A stretch of DNA of 64,000 nt from CAVVUC01 sp963751395 (GTDB lineage Bacteria > Verrucomicrobiota > Verrucomicrobiia > Chthoniobacterales > Chthoniobacteraceae): positions 930,001 through 994,000 of the forward strand of contig CAVVUC010000002.1 of assembly GCA_963751395.1 (NCBI GenBank). The letters are read 5' to 3'. The notes under the pieces are model-generated. The model was not told where the DNA came from, made no database searches, and saw nothing but the letters and a program-made list of their open reading frames with translations. The translations under genes were made by a program, and so were the position numbers. Positions 34,683-43,513 of this stretch are shown piece after piece; within the stretch, counting starts at the first letter, position 1; each line of letters opens with the position of its first letter.

Positions 34683-35561
34683 TCATGCTCCGATCGGGTG
34701 CCACGCGGTTTTGAACTCGACGGTGTCGAGGATCCAATAGGGGTCCTCTGATTTCTTCGTGAACCATTCTTTCGGAGCGAGGTCGCGTCGGGCGTGCCGT
34801 TTCAAGTTGATCGCGGTGCCTGACTGCGCTTCCGCCGCCGTCGAAGGATCGGATGCACCATCGACGATGGCGTTGATGTCCATGTGGCTGGCGAATTGCC
34901 CCACCAGTTCTTTGCGGCAGCCGGTCAGGAGGTTGACGACCCCGCCGGGCACGTCGCTCGTCGCGAGGATTTCGCAGAAGGTGATCGCGGCAAGCGGCAT
35001 CGTCCCGGACGCGAGAACGACGGCGGTGTTGCCGCTGAGAATGACTGGCGCGACAAGCGACACGAGCGGCAGAAGAGCTGGAGCGTCGGGGCAAATGACC
35101 GCGACAACACCGGTCGGCTCGGGCGTCGTGAAATTGAAATGCGAACTGGCGACCGGATTCACGCTGCTGAAAAGCTGCGCGTACTTGTCGGTCCAGCCCG
35201 CGTAGTGAACCAACCGGTCGATGGAAGCCTCGATTTCTGTTCGCGCAGCATGCTGACTCACAGCGCCGCCCCGCTGCACTTCGTGAACCAGTTCTTCCGC
35301 ACGATGCTCCAGCATCTCCGCCACGCGATAGAGGATTTGGCCGCGCAAATACGCGCTGTTCTTTGCCCAGGCGGGGAATGCTTTCCTCGCCGCAACGGCT
35401 GCGTCTCGAAGGTCCTTGCGCGACGCATGGCAGTAATTCGCAAGCACGATTTTTCCGTCGGTCGATTTTGCTGTGAGGCATCGTCCGCTCTCGCTGCGCG
35501 GAAATTTCCCGCCGATGAAAAGCTTGTATGTTTTCAGCACCCCAAGTCGTGTGTTTGCCAT
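34683..35561 (-). CDS. Truncated aldehyde dehydrogenase-like protein without the catalytic half
   Basis: 292 residues from MANTRLGVLKTYKLFIGGKF. The NAD-binding half of an aldehyde dehydrogenase is clear (RVAEMLEHRAEELVHEV, EPTGVVAVICPDAP, VILSGNTAVVLASG, DVPGGVVNLLTG). It then stops near GTAINLKRHARRD, where full-length enzymes (~480-500 residues) continue with the ELGGK motif and the catalytic Cys. Instead there is a short tail, EDPYWILDTVEFKTAWHPIG. No GQxC motif or catalytic Glu is present and the frame is clean, so it looks like a maintained pseudoenzyme or partner subunit. It is first in the deoB series; an ATG at 35603 would add 14 residues. Confidence 0.8.
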   Translation of the reverse strand: MANTRLGVLKTYKLFIGGKFPRSESGRCLTAKSTDGKIVLANYCHASRKDLRDAAVAARKAFPAWAKNSAYLRGQILYRVAEMLEHRAEELVHEVQRGGAVSQHAARTEIEASIDRLVHYAGWTDKYAQLFSSVNPVASSHFNFTTPEPTGVVAVICPDAPALLPLVSLVAPVILSGNTAVVLASGTMPLAAITFCEILATSDVPGGVVNLLTGCRKELVGQFASHMDINAIVDGASDPSTAAEAQSGTAINLKRHARRDLAPKEWFTKKSEDPYWILDTVEFKTAWHPIGA

Positions 35562-35672
35562 CGCTCTGAACTTCAGGAAGAGCCTTCGGCTTGGCAACCC
35601 CAAAACGCAACCCCAAAACGCAATCGCAAAGTGGCGCGATTTTTCGCACGAGGCATGCTATGGGTTTTCGAA

Positions 35673-36596
35673 ATGAATTCGATTTACGTAGCCGGACACC
35701 GTGGACTCGTGGGCAGCGCGATCGTGCGGGAACTTCAAAGAGCCGGCGCGAACGTCATCACCCGGACGCACGGCGAACTCGATCTCACGCAGCTCGATGC
35801 TGTGGGGCGTTTCTTTTCCGAGGTGCGCCCCGAGGTCGTCGTGCTCGCGGCGGCCCGGGTCGGTGGCATCAAGGCGAACAGCGATTTTCCCGTCGAGTTC
35901 CTGCTCGACAACCTCAAGATCCAAAACAACGTGATCGAGTGCGCCCATGAGTTCGACGTGAAGAAGCTCATGTTCCTCGGCAGCTCGTGCATTTACCCGA
36001 AGTTCGCGCCGCAGCCGATTCCCGAGTCCGCGATCCTGACCGGGCCGCTCGAACCCACGAACGACGCCTACGCGCTCGCGAAGATTGCCGGCATCAAACT
36101 TTGCCAGTCTTACGCCCGTGAGTATGGGCGCAATTTCATCAGCGTGATGCCGTGCAACATGTACGGGCCGGGCGACAATTTCGATTTGAACACCTCGCAT
36201 GTCCTCCCGGCGCTGCTTCGCAAAATGCACGAAGCAAAAGTCGCCAGCTCTGCCGAGGTGGTGCTTTGGGGAACGGGAACGCCCCGCCGCGAGTTCCTGT
36301 TCAACGAGGATCTTGCCGCGGCGGCACGGTTTCTTTTGGAAAACTACGACTCGCCTGAGATCGTCAACGTCGGCACTGGAGAGGACGTGACCATCCGCGA
36401 ACTGGCGGAACTGATCGGCGACATCGTGGGGTTCAAGGGCGGGTTGACGTTCGACACGAGCAAGCCCGACGGCACACCCCGCAAGCTGCTGGATGTCTCC
36501 AAGATCAAGGAACTGGGATGGTCACCGGCTGTCTCGTTACGCGAGGGGATTGCGCGGAGCTACCGGTGGTTTCTGGAAAACGTCGCAGGGAAGTAG
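35673..36596 (+). CDS. fcl: GDP-L-fucose synthase
   Basis: 307 residues, short-chain dehydrogenase fold. MNSIYVAGHRGLVGSAIVRE binds NADP. The FLGSSCIYPKFAPQPIPES block, DAYALAKIAGIKLC (YxxxK catalytic pair) and NMYGPGDNFD are GDP-fucose synthase signatures. It epimerises and reduces GDP-4-keto-6-deoxymannose to GDP-L-fucose for surface glycans. The partner gmd is not in the window. It is divergent from the truncated ALDH; the gap contains a 13-bp direct repeat (aaccccaaaacgc, twice). Confidence 0.95.
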   Translation: MNSIYVAGHRGLVGSAIVRELQRAGANVITRTHGELDLTQLDAVGRFFSEVRPEVVVLAAARVGGIKANSDFPVEFLLDNLKIQNNVIECAHEFDVKKLMFLGSSCIYPKFAPQPIPESAILTGPLEPTNDAYALAKIAGIKLCQSYAREYGRNFISVMPCNMYGPGDNFDLNTSHVLPALLRKMHEAKVASSAEVVLWGTGTPRREFLFNEDLAAAARFLLENYDSPEIVNVGTGEDVTIRELAELIGDIVGFKGGLTFDTSKPDGTPRKLLDVSKIKELGWSPAVSLREGIARSYRWFLENVAGK

Positions 36597-36603
36597 GAGG
36601 GGA

Positions 36604-37278
36604 ATGACGCCGGATCGTGTTGTGAAAAAGGACACTGGTTTTTCTGGCCCGACGTTTGCTTGGAAGAAATCTGTCGAGCGTCTTTCCGCGCGATTCGGGA
36701 AGGGATCGGCGGATATGATGAACATGATTTCTCCCCCACCACGGACTGCTCTGCGGACCATCATCGAGTACCGCCCGGACTCGGAAGTCACTCCCAATGA
36801 GGACCGCCAGTTGCGACGGCTGCTTTTCGGCTGCTTCCCGCACGAGCCGGTTTTCTTCACGCGGCGCCACGTGAAACGCTGTCCTGCGCACCGGTGGCTG
36901 GTGAGGACGCCCGCGGGCGAAATCGTCGGCCATGCCGCAGTTCACGATATTTGTCTCGGAACGGCGACGGGAGACCTCGCGGTGGGTGGAGTTGCCGAAG
37001 TGGCGGTGGCGTCCAAGCATCGGGGACGCGGGTTGTCGAAGCAGTTGATGAAGACGATGCATGCGTCGCTCGCAGCGCGCGGGATTCCGTTCGCGTTGCT
37101 GTTCGGCCAGCCAAAGGTTTATGCGGCGAGTGGCTATGTCGCCATCGACAACGAAATCCGCGCGGACAATTCGCTCAGCCGGCACTGGAATCCATTCTGT
37201 GGAAAACCGCTCGTCAAGCGGCTCGGGAACGATCCCTGGCCGGAAGGCGTCATCGATCTGCGCGGGCCGACTTTCTAG
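36604..37278 (+). CDS. GNAT-family N-acetyltransferase
   Basis: 224 residues from the ATG at 36604; the recognisable domain starts near residue 50. VGGVAEVAVASKHRGRGLSKQLMK is the acetyl-CoA-binding motif A (R/Q-x-x-G-x-G/A), and FALLFGQPKVYAASGYVAID is the family C-terminal region. The start at 36604 has an AGGAGG only three bases away; starts at 36715-36724 (MMNMISPPP) are also possible and would fit the domain better. The acceptor substrate is unknown. It follows fcl by seven bases and may be cotranscribed. Confidence 0.78.
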   Translation: MTPDRVVKKDTGFSGPTFAWKKSVERLSARFGKGSADMMNMISPPPRTALRTIIEYRPDSEVTPNEDRQLRRLLFGCFPHEPVFFTRRHVKRCPAHRWLVRTPAGEIVGHAAVHDICLGTATGDLAVGGVAEVAVASKHRGRGLSKQLMKTMHASLAARGIPFALLFGQPKVYAASGYVAIDNEIRADNSLSRHWNPFCGKPLVKRLGNDPWPEGVIDLRGPTF

Positions 37279-37295
37279 CAGCGTCCAAACGGCTC

Positions 37296-38567
37296 CTACT
37301 CGCGCACCTGGCCGCTGCCGCGAATGACGTATTTGTAAGTGGTCAACTCTTCCAGCGCCATCGGGCCGCGTGCGTGAAGTTTGTCGGTGCTGATGCCGAT
37401 TTCCGCGCCAAATCCGAACTCGCCGCCGTCGGTGAATCGCGTCGAGGCGTTCCAGTAAACCGTCGCCGAGTCGATGGCGTTCAGAAATTTCTCCGCGCGT
37501 TCCGCATTCGCAGTCACGATGCAATCGCTGTGGTGCGAGCCGTTTTTCTCGATGTGTTCGATCGCTTCGTCCTCACCGTTCACAACGCGCACGGCCATGA
37601 TGTAGTCGAGATATTCGGTCGTCCAGTCCTCGTCGGTGGCGCGGCGCAGCGGTTGATAGTTGATGGTTGATAGTTGATGGAAAGCAGTCTCGTCGGCACG
37701 CAGTTCTACTTTTCTCTCCGCGAATTTTGGCGCGAGCTTTTTGAAAAAATCGGCGGCGATGTCGCGGTGAACCAGCACGGTTTCAGCGGCGTTGCAGACG
37801 CCGGGACGTTGCGTCTTGGCGTTCACCACGATGCGCTCGGCCATGTCGAGGTCGGCCTCTTTATCGACATAAATGATGCAGACGCCGTGGTAATGTTTGA
37901 TCACCGGCATTCGCGCGTGCGTGACCACGGCTTCGATCAGCGCATGTCCGCCGCGCGGCACGATCATGTCGATGTATTTGTCCATCTGCGCCATGTGCTT
38001 CACGGCTTCACGGTCGGTCTTCGGGATGAGCAAAATGCTGTCGGCGGGCAGGCCGGCTTTCGCGCCGCCTTGTTGCAACGCTTCGGCGATGGCGATGTTC
38101 GAGTGGATCGCCTCGGAGCCGCCGCGCAGGATTGTGGCGTTGCCGGTCTTGATGCAAAGCACGGCGGCGTCGCTCGTCACGTTCGGACGCGATTCGTAGA
38201 TGATGCCGATGACGCCGATCGGCACACGGACTTTGGAAATGCGGATGCCGTTCGGGCGCGTCCATTCGCGAATGACCTCGCCCACCGCGTCGGGAAGCCC
38301 GGCAACCTGGCGGATGCCTTCGGCCATCGCGACGATTCGTTTCCGGGTCAGGCTCAGGCGGTCGATCATCGCGCTGGAAAGCTGATCGGCCTTCGCCTTT
38401 TCGACATCCTTCGCGTTCGCCGCGAGGATCGCGTCGCTGCGCGCTTCGAGTTCGTCCGCCATCGCGAGAAGGACGCGGTTTTTTTGTTCGGTGCTCAGGC
38501 GCGCAAGTGAGCGGGCGGCGGCGCGGGCACGTTGGCCGTAGTCGAGGATTTCTTCTTGGAGCGTCAT
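37296..38567 (-). CDS. proA: Glutamate-5-semialdehyde dehydrogenase with an inserted repeat
   Basis: 423 residues. It reduces glutamyl phosphate to the semialdehyde in proline synthesis. VRVPIGVIGIIYESRPNVT, RGGSEAIHSN, and the catalytic Cys in TQRPGVCNAAETVLVH are conserved, as is GEFGFGAEIGISTDKLHARGP. Residues about 297-307 (HQLSTINYQPL) are not family sequence and are encoded by a heptamer array; the reading frame is kept, and the site corresponds to a variable surface loop. Its start overlaps the proB stop by four bases, the usual proBA operon. Confidence 0.95.
   Translation of the reverse strand: MTLQEEILDYGQRARAAARSLARLSTEQKNRVLLAMADELEARSDAILAANAKDVEKAKADQLSSAMIDRLSLTRKRIVAMAEGIRQVAGLPDAVGEVIREWTRPNGIRISKVRVPIGVIGIIYESRPNVTSDAAVLCIKTGNATILRGGSEAIHSNIAIAEALQQGGAKAGLPADSILLIPKTDREAVKHMAQMDKYIDMIVPRGGHALIEAVVTHARMPVIKHYHGVCIIYVDKEADLDMAERIVVNAKTQRPGVCNAAETVLVHRDIAADFFKKLAPKFAERKVELRADETAFHQLSTINYQPLRRATDEDWTTEYLDYIMAVRVVNGEDEAIEHIEKNGSHHSDCIVTANAERAEKFLNAIDSATVYWNASTRFTDGGEFGFGAEIGISTDKLHARGPMALEELTTYKYVIRGSGQVRE
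37651..37678. repeat. Heptamer tandem array inside proA (rgttgat x4)
   Basis: Four perfect period-7 units (ggttgat, agttgat, ggttgat, agttgat) plus two further bases lie within the proA coding region and are translated on the minus strand as part of a loop. Confidence 0.88.
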
Positions 38568-39361
38568 GATCGGCTCTCCACTTTGGCAAACTTTTCTCCT
38601 TTCGCAATGAAGCGTGTGCCCGTGCGTTTTCCGGCGACGATCGCGGCGAGCTGTCCCGCGCGTCTGCCATTGGCAATCGAGGTTGGAATGCCTGCATCGA
38701 CGGCGGCCTTTACAGCCTGAAGTTTCGACACCATTCCGCCCACGGAGAAGCGGCCTTTTTTGTTATGCACGAACTGCTCAACGCTCTCAATGTCCGGCAC
38801 GAGCGGGATCGTCTTTCCGCCCGCGTCCATGAGACCATCGACGCTGGTGAGCAGGATGAGCAGATCGGCGCCGGCCAGCATGGCGACTTCGGCGGAGAGC
38901 CGGTCGTTGTCGCCGAATTTGAGTTCCTCGACGGCGACCGAGTCGTTCTCGTTGATGATCGGGATGACGTTGCCGGATTGGAGCAGGCGGTTCAACGTGC
39001 TCTTCGCATTCGAGTGGCGGGTGCGGCTGTCGAGGTCGCCGTGTGTGAGCAGCAACTGCGCGACGTTGAGTTTATGCGCCGCGAACATCGTCTCATACAT
39101 CCGCATCAGCTTCGATTGCCCGACCGCTGCACACGCCTGCCGGGTCGCGAGATCGTCGGGGCGTTCCTTCAATCCCAGCACGCGCAGTCCCGCAGCGACA
39201 GCGCCGCTCGACACGACGATGCACTCGTTTCCTTTCGCGACCACCCTTGCGATCTCGCTCGCGAGCCGTTTGAACTGCGCAACGTCGAGCGCGTTGCCGC
39301 TCGGCTTGGTCAAAATGCCGGAGCCGAATTTCAAAACGATGCGCTTGGGTTTGTCGGACAT
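38564..39361 (-). CDS. proB: Glutamate 5-kinase (PUA-less)
   Basis: 265 residues, MSDKPKRIVLKFGSGILTKP. The amino-acid kinase fold shows VVSSGAVAAG, PIINENDSVAV, FGDNDRLSAEVAMLAGADLL and KGRFSVGGMVSKLQA. It phosphorylates glutamate, the first step to proline. It lacks the C-terminal PUA domain of the ~370-residue E. coli-type enzymes; such short forms are known. A start at 39400 would add 13 non-family residues. It is translationally coupled to proA. Confidence 0.95.
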   Translation of the reverse strand: MSDKPKRIVLKFGSGILTKPSGNALDVAQFKRLASEIARVVAKGNECIVVSSGAVAAGLRVLGLKERPDDLATRQACAAVGQSKLMRMYETMFAAHKLNVAQLLLTHGDLDSRTRHSNAKSTLNRLLQSGNVIPIINENDSVAVEELKFGDNDRLSAEVAMLAGADLLILLTSVDGLMDAGGKTIPLVPDIESVEQFVHNKKGRFSVGGMVSKLQAVKAAVDAGIPTSIANGRRAGQLAAIVAGKRTGTRFIAKGEKFAKVESRS

Positions 39362-39425
39362 AGGGCTGGTCTTATTACATTTCCGCGCGGATCGCTGCAA
39401 TCATCATGTCGGAGGTTGCAAGGCC

Positions 39426-39538
39426 AGGTGGATCGGGCGCTCCGCGCGCGATGCGTTCATCAGCCGCCGCAAGGCACATTCTGATTTGCTGCTTCGCAGG
39501 TTGGTTTACTCATCGCGCGCGGAGCGCCCGATCCACCT
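39426..39538. repeat. Palindromic REPIN-like element, family 2, copy C
   Basis: Perfect 28-base inverted arms at 39426-39453 and 39511-39538, ending in the word gatcgggcgctccgcgcgcg. The centre is 57 bases. The same arms and a related centre (tgctgcttcgcagg, ggtttactcat) recur at 47.4 kb. It sits between proB and the GH106 gene. Confidence 0.9.
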
Positions 39539-39595
39539 CGCGCTGCAATGCCTCATCGTGATTGAGTTGTCCGGGGCGTTTCGTAAGCTGCCTGC

Positions 39596-42388
39596 GTGAG
39601 AATGTCTTTTCCCCTTTGCTGCGCTGTTATCTTCGCCCTCGAGTGTTTCTTTTCGCCTTTCGCCGTCGCACAAGTCTCCATGCCGCCCGGTTTGAGAATC
39701 ACACAAGAAGCAAGACCGTGGACGCGCTGGTGGTGGATGGGCAGCGCTGTTAATAAAGAAGATCTCACGCGCGAGTTGCAGCGTTACCACGACGCGGGAC
39801 TCGGCGGCGTTGAGATTACGCCGATTTACGGTGTCCGTGGCCGCGAACAACAGTTCATCGACTACCTCAGCCCGCAGTGGATGGATATGCTCAAATACAC
39901 GATCCAGGAAGCAAAGCGGCTTCACATGGAAGTGGACATGCCTGCTTGCAGTGGTTGGTGCTTCGGCGGGCCCAACGTGAGCGACCGCGATGCGAATGCA
40001 TCGGTTATGGCAAAAACATTCTACTTGAACGCGGGGGAGAAGATTGCGGAAAAATTTGACCCTGCGGAAACCCAGGCTCTCGTCGCATTTTCGTCGGACG
40101 GACAATGTATCGAACTGACAAAGCGAATCGCTGCGAATGGGACTGTGAGGTTTTCTCCACAGCCAGGCAGCCAGCCCTGGCGGGTATATGCGATCTCTCA
40201 GAAACCAAGCGGCATCAAAGTGAAACGTCCCGGGCACGGCGGCAAAGGCTGGATGCTGAACCTGCTCTACCCCGAGGCAATGGAACGCTATCTGAAGAGG
40301 TTTGAAGTGGCGTTCCATCCAGAACCAACGGGTTCTGGTGAACACATCATCGCGCATCACCCTGCCTCCGGCATGCACGCCATGTTTCACGATTCCTACG
40401 AATACAAATCCGATTGGGCTCCGGATTTCTTCGCGCAGTTTGAAAAACGCCGTGGTTATCGCCTTCAAACTGAGTTGCCTGCGCTACTTGAAAGCAAGGG
40501 GGATTCCGACCACGTGGCGCGTGTAAAGTGTGACTACCGTGAAACCATCTCCGATTTGATCGTGGACTCTATTCGCCGTTGGACAGAATGGTCACACATC
40601 CACAAGCTTGATACTCGCAACCAGGCGCATGGATCGCCCGGTAACTGGCTCGACATCTACGACGCAGCCGACATTCCCGAGACGGAGATGTTTCACAAAG
40701 ACCGGGACATTCTCGTCTCGAAATTTGCATCCTCGGCTGGGCACTTAAAATGGGGCCGCAGAACAAGTGCGGAGACAGGCACATGGGTTTCGGAGCATTT
40801 CACTGAAACGCTGGCAGATTTGAAGTATCTCATCGACGATCTTGCCCTTGCTGGTGTCAATCGCTTTATCTTTCATGGCACTGCCTATTCGCCAAGCGAT
40901 GCGGACTGGCCGGGATGGCTCTTCTATGCATCAGCGGAAGTCAATCCGCGAAACTCTATTTGGCGTGATCTCCCCGCGCTCAATGCCTACGCTGGCCGAC
41001 TTGCGACTTACTTGGAGGGATTCTCGGACAATGACATCCTGCTCTATTGGCCGATCTATGATCGATGGCACGACTCGAAGGGCATGGTTCAGCAATTCAC
41101 AGTGCATGCGCGCGAATGGTTTCACAATCAGTCGATTGGAGTCGCGGCTAAACGTCTTTGGGATCGAGGGTTTACGTTCGACTACATCTCCGACCGCGGT
41201 CTAACCAACGTGAAGATAGAGGTAAGTGGTAAAGTGACAGTTTGTAATCAATACCGGGTTATTGTCGTGCCAACGTGCGAACGCATGCCGGTTGGCACAG
41301 TGAAGAATCTCCTCGCACTCGCAGCAGGCGGTGCCACTGTGATCTTCGAAAATCATTTACCAAGAGATGTGCCCGGTTTCGGAGACCTCGAGAATAGGCG
41401 CAAGGAATTTAGAAGGTTCTTTGAAGATTTGAAGCCCTTGGAGAAAGGCGATTTCAAAGAAGCAAGATTTGTAAAAGGACGCATTTTGATAGGCGACTTG
41501 GAAGCGGCGCTCGCGCACACCGATGTTCGACGCGAGCCTATTGCCGATCACCCAAATATCCGCTTCGTCCGCACCTCTTGGGCTTTCGGACATGATTACT
41601 TCATCGCGAACCGAGGAACCCAAAGATTCGAGGATTGGGTAAAGTTAAACAGCCCTGCGACTTCTGTAAGCAGGCTGGATCTGATGACCGGTCAGGCAGA
41701 CCCTTGCCGGATGCGAGGTGTGAGCGATCAAACCACCCTTATACAACCTCGAGATGTCCAAGTTCACTTAAGGCTGGAGCCTGGGGAATCCGTAGTTTTG
41801 CGTACTCAAACAGGCAATGCACACTTCGTTCCAAGTTCTAGCTATTGGATGTATAGGCAGCCTGCGCTCCCTATTGAACTTACCGGAACATGGAGCGCAC
41901 AATTCATCGAGGGCGGACCGGAATTGCCCAAGCCTTTCGAGACGGACAAGCTTGCGTCGTGGACGGAACTCGGCGGCGATGACGCGAAAAGTTTCGCGGG
42001 CACGGCGCGCTACACGCTCACGTTCGACGCGCCGGACAGTTCCGCATTCCGCGATCCGAATTCCGCATTTCTCCTCGACCTCGGCAAAGTCGTCCAGAGC
42101 GCGCGTGTGCGCTTGAACGGCAGCGATCTCGGCACGCTGATTATTCCGCCGTTCCGCGTCGCGGTCGATCACCTCAAACCGAAAGGCAACGTGCTGGAAG
42201 TCGAAGTCACGAACACCTCCGCAAACCGCATCCGCGATCTCGATGTGCGCAAGGTGCCGTGGAAAATTTTCCACGACATCAACGTCGTGAACCTCGACTA
42301 CAAGCCGTTCAACGCCTCGTCGTGGCCGGTCGCCGACTCCGGGCTACTCGGCCCCGTCACGTTGACTCCCCTGGAGAACGCGCCATAG
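39596..42388 (+). CDS. Secreted GH106-type glycoside hydrolase (probable alpha-L-rhamnosidase)
   Basis: 930 residues with a signal peptide (cleavage near residue 25, after FAVA). The N-terminal PWTRWWWMGSAVNKEDL and LGGVEITPIYG blocks are typical of GH106 enzymes, as are MDMLKYTIQEAKRLHMEVDM and GTWVSEHFTETLADLKYLID. The C-terminal beta-sandwich resembles GH2 sugar-binding domains (FAGTARYTLTF; VRLNGSDLGTLIIPPFRVAV). It probably trims rhamnose from pectin or other plant glycans. The central part (about 41.2-41.9 kb) reads visibly less GC-rich than the last 500 bases, hinting at mixed history. A heptamer array at 42040-42067 is translated as SAFRDPNSAF. Confidence 0.82.
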   Translation: MRMSFPLCCAVIFALECFFSPFAVAQVSMPPGLRITQEARPWTRWWWMGSAVNKEDLTRELQRYHDAGLGGVEITPIYGVRGREQQFIDYLSPQWMDMLKYTIQEAKRLHMEVDMPACSGWCFGGPNVSDRDANASVMAKTFYLNAGEKIAEKFDPAETQALVAFSSDGQCIELTKRIAANGTVRFSPQPGSQPWRVYAISQKPSGIKVKRPGHGGKGWMLNLLYPEAMERYLKRFEVAFHPEPTGSGEHIIAHHPASGMHAMFHDSYEYKSDWAPDFFAQFEKRRGYRLQTELPALLESKGDSDHVARVKCDYRETISDLIVDSIRRWTEWSHIHKLDTRNQAHGSPGNWLDIYDAADIPETEMFHKDRDILVSKFASSAGHLKWGRRTSAETGTWVSEHFTETLADLKYLIDDLALAGVNRFIFHGTAYSPSDADWPGWLFYASAEVNPRNSIWRDLPALNAYAGRLATYLEGFSDNDILLYWPIYDRWHDSKGMVQQFTVHAREWFHNQSIGVAAKRLWDRGFTFDYISDRGLTNVKIEVSGKVTVCNQYRVIVVPTCERMPVGTVKNLLALAAGGATVIFENHLPRDVPGFGDLENRRKEFRRFFEDLKPLEKGDFKEARFVKGRILIGDLEAALAHTDVRREPIADHPNIRFVRTSWAFGHDYFIANRGTQRFEDWVKLNSPATSVSRLDLMTGQADPCRMRGVSDQTTLIQPRDVQVHLRLEPGESVVLRTQTGNAHFVPSSSYWMYRQPALPIELTGTWSAQFIEGGPELPKPFETDKLASWTELGGDDAKSFAGTARYTLTFDAPDSSAFRDPNSAFLLDLGKVVQSARVRLNGSDLGTLIIPPFRVAVDHLKPKGNVLEVEVTNTSANRIRDLDVRKVPWKIFHDINVVNLDYKPFNASSWPVADSGLLGPVTLTPLENAP
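42040..42067. repeat. Heptamer tandem array inside the GH106 gene (ttccgca-type x4)
   Basis: Units ttccgca, ttccgcg, atccgaa, ttccgca in register, within the C-terminal beta-sandwich region of the GH106 gene, with no frame disruption. Confidence 0.82.
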
Positions 42389-42404
42389 GCGAATCAGGCG
42401 CGAG

Positions 42405-43415
42405 CTACCAAAGCCTCGCGGTCGCGTGCGCGCGGAGATATTTTTGCACGAACACACCCATCGCCGTCGGCGTCTTCCAGTCGTTGCGCAGCATCACCGG
42501 CGTCCATTCGGGATGCCAGCACCACGCGGTCGAGTGGAGATGCTTCGCCTCCAGAAAATCGCGCACGAACTTCTCGCCGAAACTTTTCGCGGTGCCTTGG
42601 AAATGCTCGTCCGTCTTTGCTTGAAAGCCCCACTCCGTGACGAGCACCGGCGCGACGGTCTGCAACTCGTCGAGCGACGCGGCCCAGGCCGAAGCGTCGT
42701 CTTCATCGTGTCCGGCGTAGATGTGCCACGCATACGCGATGTTCCCGCCCTTGAGCAGATCGTTCCGGATGCCGCGCAGGTTGTAAGCCCAGTAATTGCT
42801 CGTCGCGAGCACGACGTTTTTTCCCTGCTCCCGAATGATTTGCACCAGTTCCTGAAAACGGGGTTTCAACTCGTGCCATCTCTGGCCGGCCTCGGGATTG
42901 CCGTCGTCCTCCTGGTAAAGCGGCTCGTTCCAAAGCTCGAACAGCACGCGGCCATCGCCGCCGAATTTTGCCGCCACCGCTTTCCAGAAATCCTTCGCCA
43001 GCAAAAAGCTCGAGTCGTAGAGATCCGGCGGGTCGTCCTTGTATGGAGTCTTTTCGTAAAAGCCGTCCGGAAACCCGATCGTGTGCCAGTCGATGATGAC
43101 AAACATCCCCGCCTGCAAAGCGGCTTGAACATTGGCATCCAGCGTGGAGAGCACCTTTTCGTGAGCCGTCGTTTTCCAGACCGAAGGATGCACGCTCATC
43201 CGCACGACGTTGGCCTTCCAGTCGCGCGCAATCGTCGAGTAATCCGAGAGCGGACGGCCTTCGCGCGCAAGAAACGGATCGCCCACCGAGACGCCGCGCA
43301 GCATCACCGGCTTGCCGTCGAATCGCAATTCCCTGCCAGCCACTTCGAGTCCTCCGGCGTGGGCGTGGCCGTGGAGCACCAGGGCGCAAAACAGGGCGGA
43401 AAACAACTGTTTCAT
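42405..43415 (-). CDS. Secreted GH5-family glycoside hydrolase (cellulase-like)
   Basis: 336 residues from MKQLFSALFCALVLHGHAHA, a signal peptide. The TIM-barrel domain shows RGVSVGDPF, VVRMSVHPSVW, FVIIDWHT, the acid/base Glu in VLFELWNEPLY and the nucleophile Glu in VLVTEWGFQ: the GH5 pair. It probably hydrolyses a beta-1,4 glucan or mannan. Its stop is 16 bases from the stop of the convergent GH106 gene. The frame extends to 43526 upstream, but the signal peptide fixes the start. Confidence 0.88.
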   Translation of the reverse strand: MKQLFSALFCALVLHGHAHAGGLEVAGRELRFDGKPVMLRGVSVGDPFLAREGRPLSDYSTIARDWKANVVRMSVHPSVWKTTAHEKVLSTLDANVQAALQAGMFVIIDWHTIGFPDGFYEKTPYKDDPPDLYDSSFLLAKDFWKAVAAKFGGDGRVLFELWNEPLYQEDDGNPEAGQRWHELKPRFQELVQIIREQGKNVVLATSNYWAYNLRGIRNDLLKGGNIAYAWHIYAGHDEDDASAWAASLDELQTVAPVLVTEWGFQAKTDEHFQGTAKSFGEKFVRDFLEAKHLHSTAWCWHPEWTPVMLRNDWKTPTAMGVFVQKYLRAHATARLW

Positions 43416-43513
43416 GGAGAGGGAAGGATGATCGGGATGCGCGCGATTGCAACAGCGCTTCCCGCCGGCGTTCCATTTTGAAATCGATGTGATAGCCTCT
43501 CTGCACTGCCGCA

